DNA from: JAWLHU01 sp041690255 | Lineage (GTDB): Bacteria; Bacillota; Sulfobacillia; Symbiobacteriales; Symbiobacteriaceae | DNA length: 64,000 bases | Assembly (NCBI GenBank): GCA_041690255.1 | Contig: JAWLHU010000011.1 | Coordinates: 189,982-253,981 of the forward strand | Direction: 5' to 3' | Part shown: piece after piece, positions 42,665 to 51,110 of the stretch | Numbering within the stretch: position 1 is the stretch's first letter | How the letters are laid out: each line of letters begins with the position of its first letter | The notes under the pieces: model-generated | What the model was told of the DNA's origin: nothing | Databases searched by the model: none | Seen by the model: only the letters and a program-made list of their open reading frames with translations | Translations under genes and position numbers: made by a program

Positions 42665-42760
42665 TATTCGCCTCGGTGCTCCCCGGTTGCCTGTCTCTGT
42701 GCCAAATCTGCAGACAATCCTTTCGTGAAGAAGCCGAGTCCCGGTCCAACTGAGTACTGG

Positions 42761-44251
42761 TTAGGCCTGCGTTAGCTTGGCCTCCGCCGCCTCCAGCCGG
42801 CCACGGGCTTCACTGAGCTTCTCTTCCTGCGCCTTCCACCAGGCCTGCTGGTCAGCGAACCGGCTCTGGCTGGCCGCAATACTGCGGAGGGACTCTTCAG
42901 GTGCAGGTCCACCGGTCATCGACCGAACAGCAACGTTCTCCTTCGGCGTCAGCGCCCGCTTAAGTGAAGCCTCGGAAAGGCCAGTCGGTCGTCCCAGGCG
43001 CTGGTGTGCGATGCGCTCCAGCAGCTCTAGGGTAACGTCGTCAGTCCGGCCGCCGTGCTCGTGCAGTTCGCCGACCATGGCCCCTACGATGGCGTGCGCG
43101 TCTCGGAACGAGAGCCCAACCTCACGCACCATTACGTCGGCCAGTTCCGTGACGGTCGAGAAGTTGTCCGCTGCACGGGCCTCTGCCGCGTCGGTGTTGA
43201 CATTCATCGACCTGAGCGTGCTTGCCATAAGATTCAGCATGGCTTCTGCCTTGGAGAAACCGTCTGCGAGGGGGTAGGTGGACTCGTAGCAGATGTCCTG
43301 CAGGTGGCCGAAGAGCACGCCCTTCTGGGCGGTGAGCGAGCCAACCAGGTCGCCCACGATATGCCCGGCCTTACCCCGGATATGTTCAAAGGTAAACGGA
43401 TTCTTCTTCTGTGGCATAATGCTTGATGTGACGGCGAAGTCATCGCCAACCTCGACCAGACTGAACTCGTCGGAGGACCAGATGTGCAGATCGTTGGCGA
43501 GGCGGCTCAGGTTGATGCCCATAATGGCCAGGGCAGCCAGCACCTGGGGAGCGTAGTCGCGGCTGCCAACGGCATCAATGGAGTTCTCCACCAGTCCGGC
43601 AAAACCGGTGAGATCGGCGAGCATATGCCGGTCGATGGGGAAACCGGTACCGTTGAAGGCGCATGCACCTAGGGGACACAGATTGGTGGACTCGTAAGCG
43701 TGCTGCAGGCGAATGTCGTCGCGCTCCAGCGCGTTCGCCACACCGTGGAAGTAGTGTCCGAGAGTAGTGGGCTGTGCCGGCTGCATGTGCGTATAACCGG
43801 TGACGATCGTATGAGCGTGAGCCTTCGCCAGATCGAGCAGCGTACCCCGCAGCTGATGCAGCCATTCGGCCGTCTTGAGCAGCATGTTTCGGGCAAAGAT
43901 GCGGTTCATCGCGGCATACAGGTCGTTTCTACTGCGGCCCGTGTGCATCTGACCGCCGATGATCGGGCCAACCTTGCCGATGATGTGGGCCTCGACGTTG
44001 AAGTAGATCTCTTCAAGATCGAAGTCCCACTTGATCTCGGTGGGCCCTGCTACGACGGTTTCATGGATTGCACGGATTAGGGCCGCTGCGGTCGACGGTG
44101 AGATAATGCCCTGATTGGCCAGCATGACGACATGGGCGCGGTTGAGGTTCATCAGGGGCAAGAAGGCATTTGCCACGTCCTCTTGGAGCCAGGGGCGATA
44201 GATGTAGTCGATTACGACCGGAGCCGGCGGGACCTTTATCCGTTCTCTCAT
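42761..44251 (-). CDS. Argininosuccinate lyase-like enzyme
   Basis: A 496-residue enzyme of the fumarase/aspartase superfamily: GGQMHTGRSRNDLYAAMNR, THMQPAQPTTLGHYF and the catalytic-loop signature TSSIMPQKKNPFTFEHIRGK. These are argininosuccinate lyase motifs, but the gene is not near argG. It instead sits with an RpiR regulator, aspartase and dicarboxylate carriers, and has a 40-residue charged C-terminal extension. A catabolic lyase releasing fumarate from an N-substituted aspartate (as EDDS lyase does) is a real alternative. Superfamily assignment is firm; substrate is not. Confidence 0.75.
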   Translation of the reverse strand: MRERIKVPPAPVVIDYIYRPWLQEDVANAFLPLMNLNRAHVVMLANQGIISPSTAAALIRAIHETVVAGPTEIKWDFDLEEIYFNVEAHIIGKVGPIIGGQMHTGRSRNDLYAAMNRIFARNMLLKTAEWLHQLRGTLLDLAKAHAHTIVTGYTHMQPAQPTTLGHYFHGVANALERDDIRLQHAYESTNLCPLGACAFNGTGFPIDRHMLADLTGFAGLVENSIDAVGSRDYAPQVLAALAIMGINLSRLANDLHIWSSDEFSLVEVGDDFAVTSSIMPQKKNPFTFEHIRGKAGHIVGDLVGSLTAQKGVLFGHLQDICYESTYPLADGFSKAEAMLNLMASTLRSMNVNTDAAEARAADNFSTVTELADVMVREVGLSFRDAHAIVGAMVGELHEHGGRTDDVTLELLERIAHQRLGRPTGLSEASLKRALTPKENVAVRSMTGGPAPEESLRSIAASQSRFADQQAWWKAQEEKLSEARGRLEAAEAKLTQA

Positions 44252-44671
44252 GGATGGGACCTCCCTTGTTACTGAGCAACGTCTGCAGAATCTACTTCAT
44301 CTGCAGGTTATCGTGAAGGAAATCTTTCATCGCCATCGGTTTTCGGCGGGTCCGGAGGTGGTTCCTTCCGCAAACGTATTGAATAACACCAAATCGTCAG
44401 CATTGCCAGCAGGTGCGGTCTTGCTGGGCCAATTTCCCCGAGAAAGTGGGCCATAGGCGAGTGACCCTAGTGGTGGAGTCAAAGAGATTATATTTACCCA
44501 TGACTAGCACACCTCATGGAGAGCCACTCGTTGAAGAGTGAGGTTACGCGGGAAGGCCAGGGCTCCGGTCATTCAACCGGAGTTCTGGCCCTCGACATCC
44601 CTGTACGGTGGTGTACGCTTCACACCGCAGTGGCGGCGGGGCGGCAGCGTTCGGTGGCTATTTGCCCCACA
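44252..44671. other. Intergenic stretch upstream of the lyase gene
   Basis: About 420 bp with no supported gene. It must include the promoter of the minus-strand lyase gene. Around 44560-44610 TCCGGTCATTCAACCGGAG forms a short hairpin (CTCCGGT/ACCGGAG), possibly a terminator of the decayed transporter. Confidence 0.4.
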
Positions 44672-45897
44672 CTAACGGAATCCAGAAGTACACGAACAGG
44701 GTGTAGTGACAATTGAGGCTAGGTTGAGGAAGAAGCCGACCTTGATCATCTGCTTTATGCTGATGTAGCCGGTGCTGAACGCAATGGCGTTGGGCGGCGC
44801 GCCCACCGACATCATGAACGCCAGCGTGGAACTGAGTGCGCCTACCATCATCAGGCCCACGGGGGAGATATTCAGCGCAGTTGCAGGGCTGGCCAAGATG
44901 GGCATGAAGATCGTCGCGACTGCCGTATTGGAGGTGATCGCAGCGCGGAGACAGCGAGGACGATGAAGAAGTAGTTGACCCCGTAAAAGGCTGCTAGAAA
45001 GCCAGACAGCCAGGCGGCGACACCGGTGGTCTGGAACACGCCGGCCACCGAGAACCCGGCGCCGAAGAGCAACAGAACACCCCAGGGTATATTGGAAAAT
45101 GTCTTCTCATCTAGCAGGAGTTGACCGTTGCCCTTGCTGCTGGAGATCAGGAACAGGAGCACTGCACCGAAGAGAGCGACCATTGTGTCGCCGATGCCGG
45201 GGATGATGCCCTTCAAGAAGAACGGGTAAACGATCCACAGGAGAGCGGTTACGCCAAAGACCCCCAGCACCTTCCACTCTTCGTTCGACATGGGTCCCAG
45301 CTCAGCGAGTTGCCTACGGACGAATTCCTTGCTTCCCGGCGTCTCCTTGAACTCAGGAAGGCATGACCTTCAGCAGGATCAGCCAGGCGATTAAAGTGAA
45401 GACAATGAAGAGTGGTATTCCCACAATCATGTAGTCGAAGAAGCTGATCTCAATTCCCAGAGTCTCAGCCACTGCACCCACCATGACGGCGTTGGGCGGC
45501 GAGCCGACGCCGCCGATGAATGCGGCGTAGGCAACGGCCAGCATGATCAGTGCAGCGAAGTTGGACTCTGGCAACTCCCCGTTCTCACCCTCAGTTTTTG
45601 CAGGTCCATGACCTGGGTGACTAGGCCACGGCGATCACAAAACCGCCCAGGAAGAGGTAGATGGGCTGGTGACTGGGATCGGCACTGCCTCGGTGACCCA
45701 CCAGATGGCGATCCACGCTGTGGCTGCCAGTGCAGAAGACCTGCTGGCTCTAGGCCTACAGGCTTGAAGAACAGGTACATGATCAGGAATACCCTGGGAC
45801 CAAGGAGGAAACCGACTTTCTGACCAAGTCCGAATAGAGACTCCTGGCCGGGTGACCCGTCTACTGTAGGCTGCTGCTTCACCGTTACTGCTCCCTC
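44672..45897 (-). pseudogene. Frameshifted SLC13/DASS-type dicarboxylate transporter
   Basis: Consecutive minus-strand fragments in changing frames together make an almost complete DASS transporter. They start MEGAVTVKQQPTVDG at 45897; then GPRVFLIMYLFFKP; TAWIAIWWVTEAVPIP (45650-45740); NFAALIMLAVAYAAFIGGVGSPPNAVMVG (to 45574); the MSNEEWKVLGVFGVTALLWI block (45291); NIPWGVLLLFGAGFSVAGVF; and FMPILASPATALNISPVGLMM with FMMSVGAPPNAIAFSTGYI (44905-44700). At least four frameshifts and in-frame stops separate them. All SLC13 hallmark segments are recognisable, so decay is recent. A second dicarboxylate importer has been lost beside the intact Dcu carrier. Confidence 0.8.
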
Positions 45898-46270
45898 CAT
45901 CTCTAGGTAGGATTCCGTCTCGGGCTCCCGCACCATACCGCAAGTGGCGCACAAGGACGCTCTCGCCCCAGTTGGCCCAGTCGTCAGACATGCCGCCGGA
46001 GCCGAACACTCGAGCCAATACGCCTTCGCCTGACTGAGAGGATGTGGTGCCGCATGCGGCAACTAGAAGGGACAGGGAGGGGACTGCCGCTGCGGTGACC
46101 GGCCGGTTCTTGCGCCGTCAGAACACCCGTTTCTTTCGCTGGTGGCGGCGAGGATTCGATCGCTTTCTGCACAATTAACCCATGTTCTGATCAATACAAA
46201 AGCACTACAGATTTAGTGCATGCGGACGGCAGGAACCCTTCCAGGCGTCGCGGAACTAGTCCTCGTCAAC
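45898..46270. other. Region between decayed transporter and eut leader
   Basis: About 370 bp with no recognisable gene on either strand. The eut operon promoter should lie near its right end, upstream of the leader at 46271-46355. Confidence 0.35.
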
Positions 46271-46278
46271 AGAAGAGA

Positions 46279-46355
46279 CCCCGAGAGATCGCATGCTCGG
46301 GGGGAGCAATGGTGCTCCTGCCGCCTGCCCTGAGCAGGCGGCAGGAGCCTTTTTG
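46279..46355 (+). promoter_or_regulatory. Leader attenuator of the eut operon (ANTAR-type antitermination candidate)
   Basis: A hairpin CCCCGAG/CTCGGGG (46279-46302) has a loop containing ATCGCA, an A-n-n-G-n-n hexamer of the type bound by ANTAR proteins. Twelve bases later a perfect 15-bp terminator stem GCTCCTGCCGCCTGC/GCAGGCGGCAGGAGC (46314-46348) is followed by CTTTTTG. The eutS ATG is 31 bp further on. EutV encoded in the operon is an ANTAR regulator, so signal and effector match. The second hairpin of the usual pair was not clearly found. Confidence 0.65.
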
Positions 46356-46385
46356 TCAGATGCCCACAAAGGCGGAGGTGTTCAC

Positions 46386-46724
46386 ATGGAGGAGAAGCAC
46401 CGCATTATCCAGGAGTTCGTGCCTGGCAAACAGGTAACCCTGGCGCATGTGATAGCGAGTCCGGTTCGCCCCCTGTACGAGAAACTGGGACTGGAACCCG
46501 CGGGGGCCATCGGCATCCTCACGCTGACCCCCAGCGAGACTGTCATGATCGCCGCCGACCTGGCCACCAAAGCCGCCGACGTCGAGATCGGATTCTTAGA
46601 CCGCTTCACCGGGGCCCTCGTGATCACCGGCTCGGTCTCCAACGTCGAGACGGCGGTGCGGGAAATCGGTGCATACCTATCCCGTACGCTTGCCTTCTCC
46701 ACCTGCGAGGTGACCCGGTCATGA
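46386..46724 (+). CDS. eutS: Microcompartment shell protein EutS
   Basis: A 112-residue BMC-domain shell protein. RIIQEFVPGKQVTLAHVIASP, then AGAIGILTLTPSETVMIAADLATKAADVEIGFLDRFTGALVITGSV is nearly textbook EutS, a circularly permuted BMC forming a bent hexamer. GGAGGT lies 7 bp before the ATG. First gene of the eut operon, directly behind a leader terminator. The stop overlaps the eutP start (ATGA). Confidence 0.95.
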   Translation: MEEKHRIIQEFVPGKQVTLAHVIASPVRPLYEKLGLEPAGAIGILTLTPSETVMIAADLATKAADVEIGFLDRFTGALVITGSVSNVETAVREIGAYLSRTLAFSTCEVTRS

Positions 46725-47203
46725 GCAGCAGTCGGCAAATCGTACTGATCGGCCCCATCCGGGCGGGTAAGAGCACGTTGATCCGCGCACTGGAGGGGCA
46801 GAATGGGCCTGCACGCAAGACCCAGGCCATCACCTACACCCGCATCGCTACCGACACCCCCGGGGAGTATCTTGAGAACCCCATGTACTACCGGGTGCTG
46901 CTGCCCAGCGCTCAGGAGGCCAGGTGGGTCCTCTTCGTACACGATGCCACCTCGACTCGAAACCCGTACCCGCCTGGTTTCGCCCGGGGCTTCCCCGGCA
47001 AGTCTGTCGGCGTAATCACGAAGATTGACCATCCGGATGCCGACCTGACCAGAAGTCGGAGGCTCCTGGAGGCCCTGGCCCTCACAGAGCCCGTTGTCGC
47101 CGTCTCCGCCTACACGGGAGAGGGGGTCGCCCAGCTAAGGGACCTGCTCGGTCTGGGCGACTCATCGGCGGAGACCAGCCAGGCAGCTGGCCACAAAAGC
47201 TGA
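46721..47203 (+). CDS. eutP: EutP/PduV-family GTPase-like protein
   Basis: A 160-residue small GTPase-like protein: P-loop GPIRAGKSTL at residues 10-19, TPGEYLENP as the switch/DxxG-equivalent region, TKID as the guanine-specificity NKxD variant and SAYTGEGV as the G5-like motif. Family members associate with the microcompartment; acetate kinase activity has been reported for an EutP. Overlaps eutS by 4 bp, so it is translationally coupled. Confidence 0.9.
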   Translation: MSSSRQIVLIGPIRAGKSTLIRALEGQNGPARKTQAITYTRIATDTPGEYLENPMYYRVLLPSAQEARWVLFVHDATSTRNPYPPGFARGFPGKSVGVITKIDHPDADLTRSRRLLEALALTEPVVAVSAYTGEGVAQLRDLLGLGDSSAETSQAAGHKS

Positions 47204-47227
47204 TCATGTCAGGGGGAGGCGAAGCCC

Positions 47228-48712
47228 ATGCCAGTTCCCAGTGCGACCGTTGGACTCAGGCACCTCTGCGCCGCCCAGACCCCACTGGATAACGGCGACA
47301 TCGCCTTGATCGAACAACTGGCCCAGAGCCTGCCGCTCCTCGCAGAGCTGGCCCATGCCGACGTATTCATCGACTGCCCCACCTTCAGCCCCGATATGGC
47401 CGTGGTGGTGGCAGAGGCTCACCCGTCGGGCGGACGCTCCCTCTATCGCTCCCCCGTGGTCGGACAACTGGCGCTATGGGAGAACGAGCCCGGGGTGCTG
47501 GAGACGCTCCTTACCGGCAAGCCCACCACCGACCGCAGGGCCCTGACCCAGGATGGGATTCCGGTCAGGCAGTGCGTCGTGCCGATCACCGGCGGGCCGG
47601 GCCGTGCCATCGGAGTAATGATCATGGAGCAGGACATCACCGACCAGATCCGGAGGGAGTCTTGGCTTGGGATCCTCTCCCAGACCACCGAGCACCTGAC
47701 CGAGATGCTGATGACCATGGCGACGAAGGTCCCCACCCTACCGACCTTGCTCAACGACGGGATGATGATTGTCGACGCCACCGGCGTTGTCTCCTATGCC
47801 AACCCCAATGCCCAGCGGTTCCTGCGTGACCTGGGGGGGCCGCCCGATCCCGTGGGCTGGTCTCTGCCGGAACTCCCTCTCGGGCTCAACCAGGTGGGGC
47901 GGGACGATGTGGGGGTGGTGACGGTGGACCTGGAGGCGGCGTGCGCCTCCTTCGTCCTTCGGGCTGTGCCTATGGCATTTGACCACCACCTAGCCGGCCA
48001 GGTGCTCCTACTGCGGGATGTGACCGAGATCCGCATCAAGGAGAAGGAACTGATGATCAAGTCGGTGGTGATCAAGGAGATCCATCACCGGGTCAAGAAC
48101 AACCTGCAGACCATCGCCAGCCTGCTTCGGCTCCAGTCCCGCCGGGTGGAGAGCGCCGAGGCGAAGCGGATCCTGGTGGAGAGCATCAACCGCATCGCAA
48201 GTATAGCCACTGTCCACGAGGTGCTTTCCAAGGGCGGTATCGAGCGGGTGGACGTAAAGCAGATGGCCGAGGACATCGTGAGGCTCATCATGGGCTCGCT
48301 CCTCCATCCGGAGCAACGGATTGGCGTGGAAGTAACAGGCGACAGCCTGGTGATCGACTCCGACAAGGCCGTCTCTATCGCCCTGATTCTGAATGAACTG
48401 GTGCAGAACGCTGTCGACCACGCGTATGGGGAGGGGGAGGAGGGCCTAGTCCAGCTCTCCATTTCCGACCTGGGCCGGATGGTGGAGGTCCGTGTAGCCG
48501 ACGACGGCACCGGCCTGCCCGAGGGCTTCGGAGGGCAGGCGTCAGGCCACCTGGGGCTTCGGATTGTGCGGACGCTGGTGGAGCAGGACCTTCGGGGCCA
48601 CTTGGCTATCAGTAGCGACGGCGACCGCGGAACCGAGGTGCGCATCGCATTTCCCAAAGCAGAGGGGGAGGTCCGCCATGCCGACAGCACGAATTCTGCT
48701 GGCAGAAGATGA
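47228..48712 (+). CDS. eutW: Ethanolamine-sensing histidine kinase EutW
   Basis: A 494-residue soluble sensor kinase with no membrane spans. An N-terminal ligand-sensing region (1-145) and a PAS-like segment (about 165-270) precede the HisKA_2 phosphoacceptor helix EIHHRVKNNLQTIASLLRLQSRRV (H286/H287) and the HATPase domain (LILNELVQNAVDHAYGEG, VADDGTGLPEGF, GHLGLRIVRTLV). It senses ethanolamine in Enterococcus and phosphorylates EutV. The 3' end overlaps eutV by 35 bp in another frame. Confidence 0.92.
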   Translation: MPVPSATVGLRHLCAAQTPLDNGDIALIEQLAQSLPLLAELAHADVFIDCPTFSPDMAVVVAEAHPSGGRSLYRSPVVGQLALWENEPGVLETLLTGKPTTDRRALTQDGIPVRQCVVPITGGPGRAIGVMIMEQDITDQIRRESWLGILSQTTEHLTEMLMTMATKVPTLPTLLNDGMMIVDATGVVSYANPNAQRFLRDLGGPPDPVGWSLPELPLGLNQVGRDDVGVVTVDLEAACASFVLRAVPMAFDHHLAGQVLLLRDVTEIRIKEKELMIKSVVIKEIHHRVKNNLQTIASLLRLQSRRVESAEAKRILVESINRIASIATVHEVLSKGGIERVDVKQMAEDIVRLIMGSLLHPEQRIGVEVTGDSLVIDSDKAVSIALILNELVQNAVDHAYGEGEEGLVQLSISDLGRMVEVRVADDGTGLPEGFGGQASGHLGLRIVRTLVEQDLRGHLAISSDGDRGTEVRIAFPKAEGEVRHADSTNSAGRR

Positions 48713-49244
48713 ACCAATCACCCGCATGGACCTAGCGGAGATGCTGACGGAGACGGGCTACGAGGTCGTTGGGGAGGCGTCTGACGGCTGGGAGGCCGTC
48801 CAGATGGCGAGCCAGCTTCGGCCCACAGTGGTCCTCATGGACATCAAGATGCCGCAGGTGGACGGCCTCGTTGCCGCCCAGAAAATCGTCGACCGGGGCT
48901 GGGGAACGGTGATCCTGCTTTCGGCATACAGCCAGAAGGATCTGGTCGAGAAGGGTAAGAAGGCCGGGGTCGCTGCCTACCTAGTAAAGCCGGTCCGGGA
49001 GGCGGAGCTGCTCCCCGCCATTGAGATTGCGGTGGCTCGCCAACGCCACATCGAGCAGTTGGAGCAGGAGGTGCTGGCTGCCAGGGCCGAGGTCGAGTCC
49101 CGCAAGCTGATAGAGCGGGCCAAGGGAACTCTGATGCGCCTCCACGGCCTTTCCGAGGAAGCGGCCTACCGGCAGATCCAGCGGATCAGTATGAGCCGGC
49201 GCCAGACCCTGGCCGAGGTAAGCCGGAGAATCCTGGAGCAGTAG
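48678..49244 (+). CDS. eutV: ANTAR-domain response regulator EutV
   Basis: A 188-residue regulator with a receiver domain (LLAEDEPITRMDL, phosphoacceptor D55 in VVLMDIKMP, K in YLVKPV). A coiled linker and a C-terminal ANTAR domain (about 130-186: RKLIERAKGTLMRLHGLSEEAAYRQIQRISMSRRQTLAEVSRRIL) follow. Phosphorylated EutV dimers bind paired RNA hairpins and prevent terminator formation. Two terminator-bearing leaders in this operon (46279-46355 and 49256-49335) are the likely targets. GGGGGAGG precedes the ATG at 48678. Confidence 0.93.
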   Translation: MPTARILLAEDEPITRMDLAEMLTETGYEVVGEASDGWEAVQMASQLRPTVVLMDIKMPQVDGLVAAQKIVDRGWGTVILLSAYSQKDLVEKGKKAGVAAYLVKPVREAELLPAIEIAVARQRHIEQLEQEVLAARAEVESRKLIERAKGTLMRLHGLSEEAAYRQIQRISMSRRQTLAEVSRRILEQ

Positions 49245-49255
49245 CCGTCAATCAG

Positions 49256-49335
49256 CGGCTTCCCACAAGAGAATTACCCTGGGCAACGAAGCCCGCGCCA
49301 CATCCCCACCGGGATGCGGCCGGGCTTTGTGTTAT
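49256..49335 (+). promoter_or_regulatory. Intra-operon attenuator before eutM
   Basis: A terminator AAGCCCG/CGGGCTT with inner CACATCCC/GGGATGCG (49289-49328) is followed by TTGTGTT. Upstream CGGCTT (49256-49261) can pair instead with AAGCCCG (49289-49295), an antiterminator arrangement. It sits between the regulator genes and the shell/enzyme genes, a classic EutV target position. Confidence 0.65.
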
Positions 49336-49364
49336 ATCGAGAAACGTTGCGAGGAGGACTTTCG

Positions 49365-49652
49365 ATGGCTGAATCTCAGATCGCGTTGGGCATGGTCGAG
49401 ACCAAGGGGCTGGTGGCATCTATCGAGGCGGCTGATGCGATGGTGAAAGCGGCAAACGTGCACCTGATCGGTAAGGAGCATGTGGGTGGCGGTCTGGTGA
49501 CCGTTATGGTCAGGGGCGACGTGGGTGCCGTGAAGGCGGCCACCGATGCTGGGGCCGCTGCGGCCCAGCGGGTTGGCGAGCTCGTCTCCGTGCACGTGAT
49601 CCCGCGGCCCCACGGCGACGTGGAGGCAATTCTGCCCAGTGTGAAGGACTAG
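49365..49652 (+). CDS. eutM: Microcompartment hexameric shell protein EutM
   Basis: A 95-residue canonical BMC-H protein: ALGMVETKGLVASIEAADAMVKAANVHLIGKEHVGGGLVTVMVRGDVGAVKAATDAGAAAAQRVGELVSVHVIPRPH. It forms the flat hexamers that tile the shell facets and pass ethanolamine. Start ATG 49365 with GAGGAGG upstream. It is the major shell gene and immediately follows an attenuator. Confidence 0.95.
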   Translation: MAESQIALGMVETKGLVASIEAADAMVKAANVHLIGKEHVGGGLVTVMVRGDVGAVKAATDAGAAAAQRVGELVSVHVIPRPHGDVEAILPSVKD

Positions 49653-49660
49653 CGCGGAAC

Positions 49661-51097
49661 ATGCAGGGGCAGGGCGAGACGCTGACTAGCGTCGGCATCG
49701 ACGTTGGTACCGCCACCACGAAGATCATCTTCAGCCGCCTTACGTTCCGGAACGACGGGCTGGGCCTGGGCGTCCCCCGCATTCGGCTGACTGGGCGGGA
49801 AATCCTTTGGCGCAGCCAGGTGTGGGCCACCCCGGTGACGGGCAACCACCTGCACGGTGACCAGCTACTGAAATATCTGCAGCGGGCCTACGCCGAGGCT
49901 GGCGTCGACCCGGAAGACGTCTCCAGCGGAGGGGTAATCATCACCGGCGAGGCGGCTCGCAAGGAGAACGCACGCCACCTACTGGATTTGCTGTCCCGCA
50001 AGGCCGGTGACTTCGTGGTCGCCACGGCCGGACCCCACCTGGAGGCCATCATTGCCGGGCGGGGCTCGGGCGCCGCAGCCCGCTCAGAACGATTGGGCGG
50101 CGTGGTCGCCGGCGTAGACATCGGTGGCGGCACCACTAACATTGCCGTCTTCCGCAACGGGCGGGTGGTCGACACCGCCTGCCTAAACCTGGGCGGGAAG
50201 GCACTGCGGCTGGACCCTTCTACCGGCCAGATTCTGTCACTCAGCCCTGCGGCCCAGACGGCGCTCAGCGAGCGCGGCATGCTCCGAGACCCGGGACAGG
50301 CGCTGGACCTGAACGGGATCCGGCGAACAGGGAAGGCCCTGGCGGAGGCCATCGTCGCCGCCCTGGTGGGTGACAGGCCGAGCGGAGGCTCCACCGGGCT
50401 CTACGACGGCCGACCGCTCAGTGTCGGCCGTGCGATCGCAGAGGTCGTCGTGTCGGGCGGGGTGGCGCAGGCGCTCTACTGTCCGGAGCCGCCGAGCCTG
50501 GAGGCCGCCCTGCGCCACGGCGACATCGGGCCGGCGATGGGCTGGAGCCTGCGGACCGCCTTGGAGGCAAAAGGCCTCCGCGTCGGGACGCCGGTGGAGA
50601 CCGTCTTCGCCACGGTGATCGGCGTCGGCGTCCACACGCTGAAGCTGAGCGGCAGCACGATCCGGCTACCCGACTCGGTGAGCCTGCCGCTGACCAATGT
50701 GCCCGTGGTCCGCCCGTTCCCGGCTGGTGTCCCCGCCGACAGCCAGTGTTGGGCCGAGGCGCTCAGCCGGCAACTGAACTGGCTGGAGGCAGACGGGCCC
50801 GTCGTCGTCGCGGTGGGCCCTCTGGAATCCGTGTCATACGATGCGCTGACCCGTGTGGCGCAAGGTATCGGGCGGGCGCTGGCCCCCCATGGGGACCGGA
50901 TCTGCCCGCTGGTGGTGGTGGCTCAGCAGGATGTGGCCAGCAGCCTGGGAACCATTCTGACGCTCCAGGGTATCCGAGGGGTAATCGCCATCGACGAGGT
51001 TCGGGTGACCGAGGGCGATTACCTGGACGTGGGCCGGCCGCTCTATGGCGGCGCCGTTGTCCCGGTAGTGGTGAAGAGCCTGATCTTCGCCACGTGA
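49661..51097 (+). CDS. eutA: Ethanolamine ammonia-lyase reactivating factor EutA
   Basis: A 478-residue actin/Hsp70-fold protein. SVGIDVGTATTKIIFSRL at the N-terminus and VAGVDIGGGTTNIAVF around 150 are the phosphate-binding motifs. It releases damaged cobalamin from the EutBC lyase in an ATP-dependent way. Length is normal. Nine bp separate it from eutM, and eutB follows 13 bp later. Confidence 0.94.
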   Translation: MQGQGETLTSVGIDVGTATTKIIFSRLTFRNDGLGLGVPRIRLTGREILWRSQVWATPVTGNHLHGDQLLKYLQRAYAEAGVDPEDVSSGGVIITGEAARKENARHLLDLLSRKAGDFVVATAGPHLEAIIAGRGSGAAARSERLGGVVAGVDIGGGTTNIAVFRNGRVVDTACLNLGGKALRLDPSTGQILSLSPAAQTALSERGMLRDPGQALDLNGIRRTGKALAEAIVAALVGDRPSGGSTGLYDGRPLSVGRAIAEVVVSGGVAQALYCPEPPSLEAALRHGDIGPAMGWSLRTALEAKGLRVGTPVETVFATVIGVGVHTLKLSGSTIRLPDSVSLPLTNVPVVRPFPAGVPADSQCWAEALSRQLNWLEADGPVVVAVGPLESVSYDALTRVAQGIGRALAPHGDRICPLVVVAQQDVASSLGTILTLQGIRGVIAIDEVRVTEGDYLDVGRPLYGGAVVPVVVKSLIFAT

Positions 51098-51110
51098 GGG
51101 GGAGGAGACA

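Noticed and set aside
45898..46385. Adenosylcobalamin riboswitch before the eut operon
   Set aside because: No B12-box or GCCACTG-type core was recognised; only hairpin plus terminator structures are seen.
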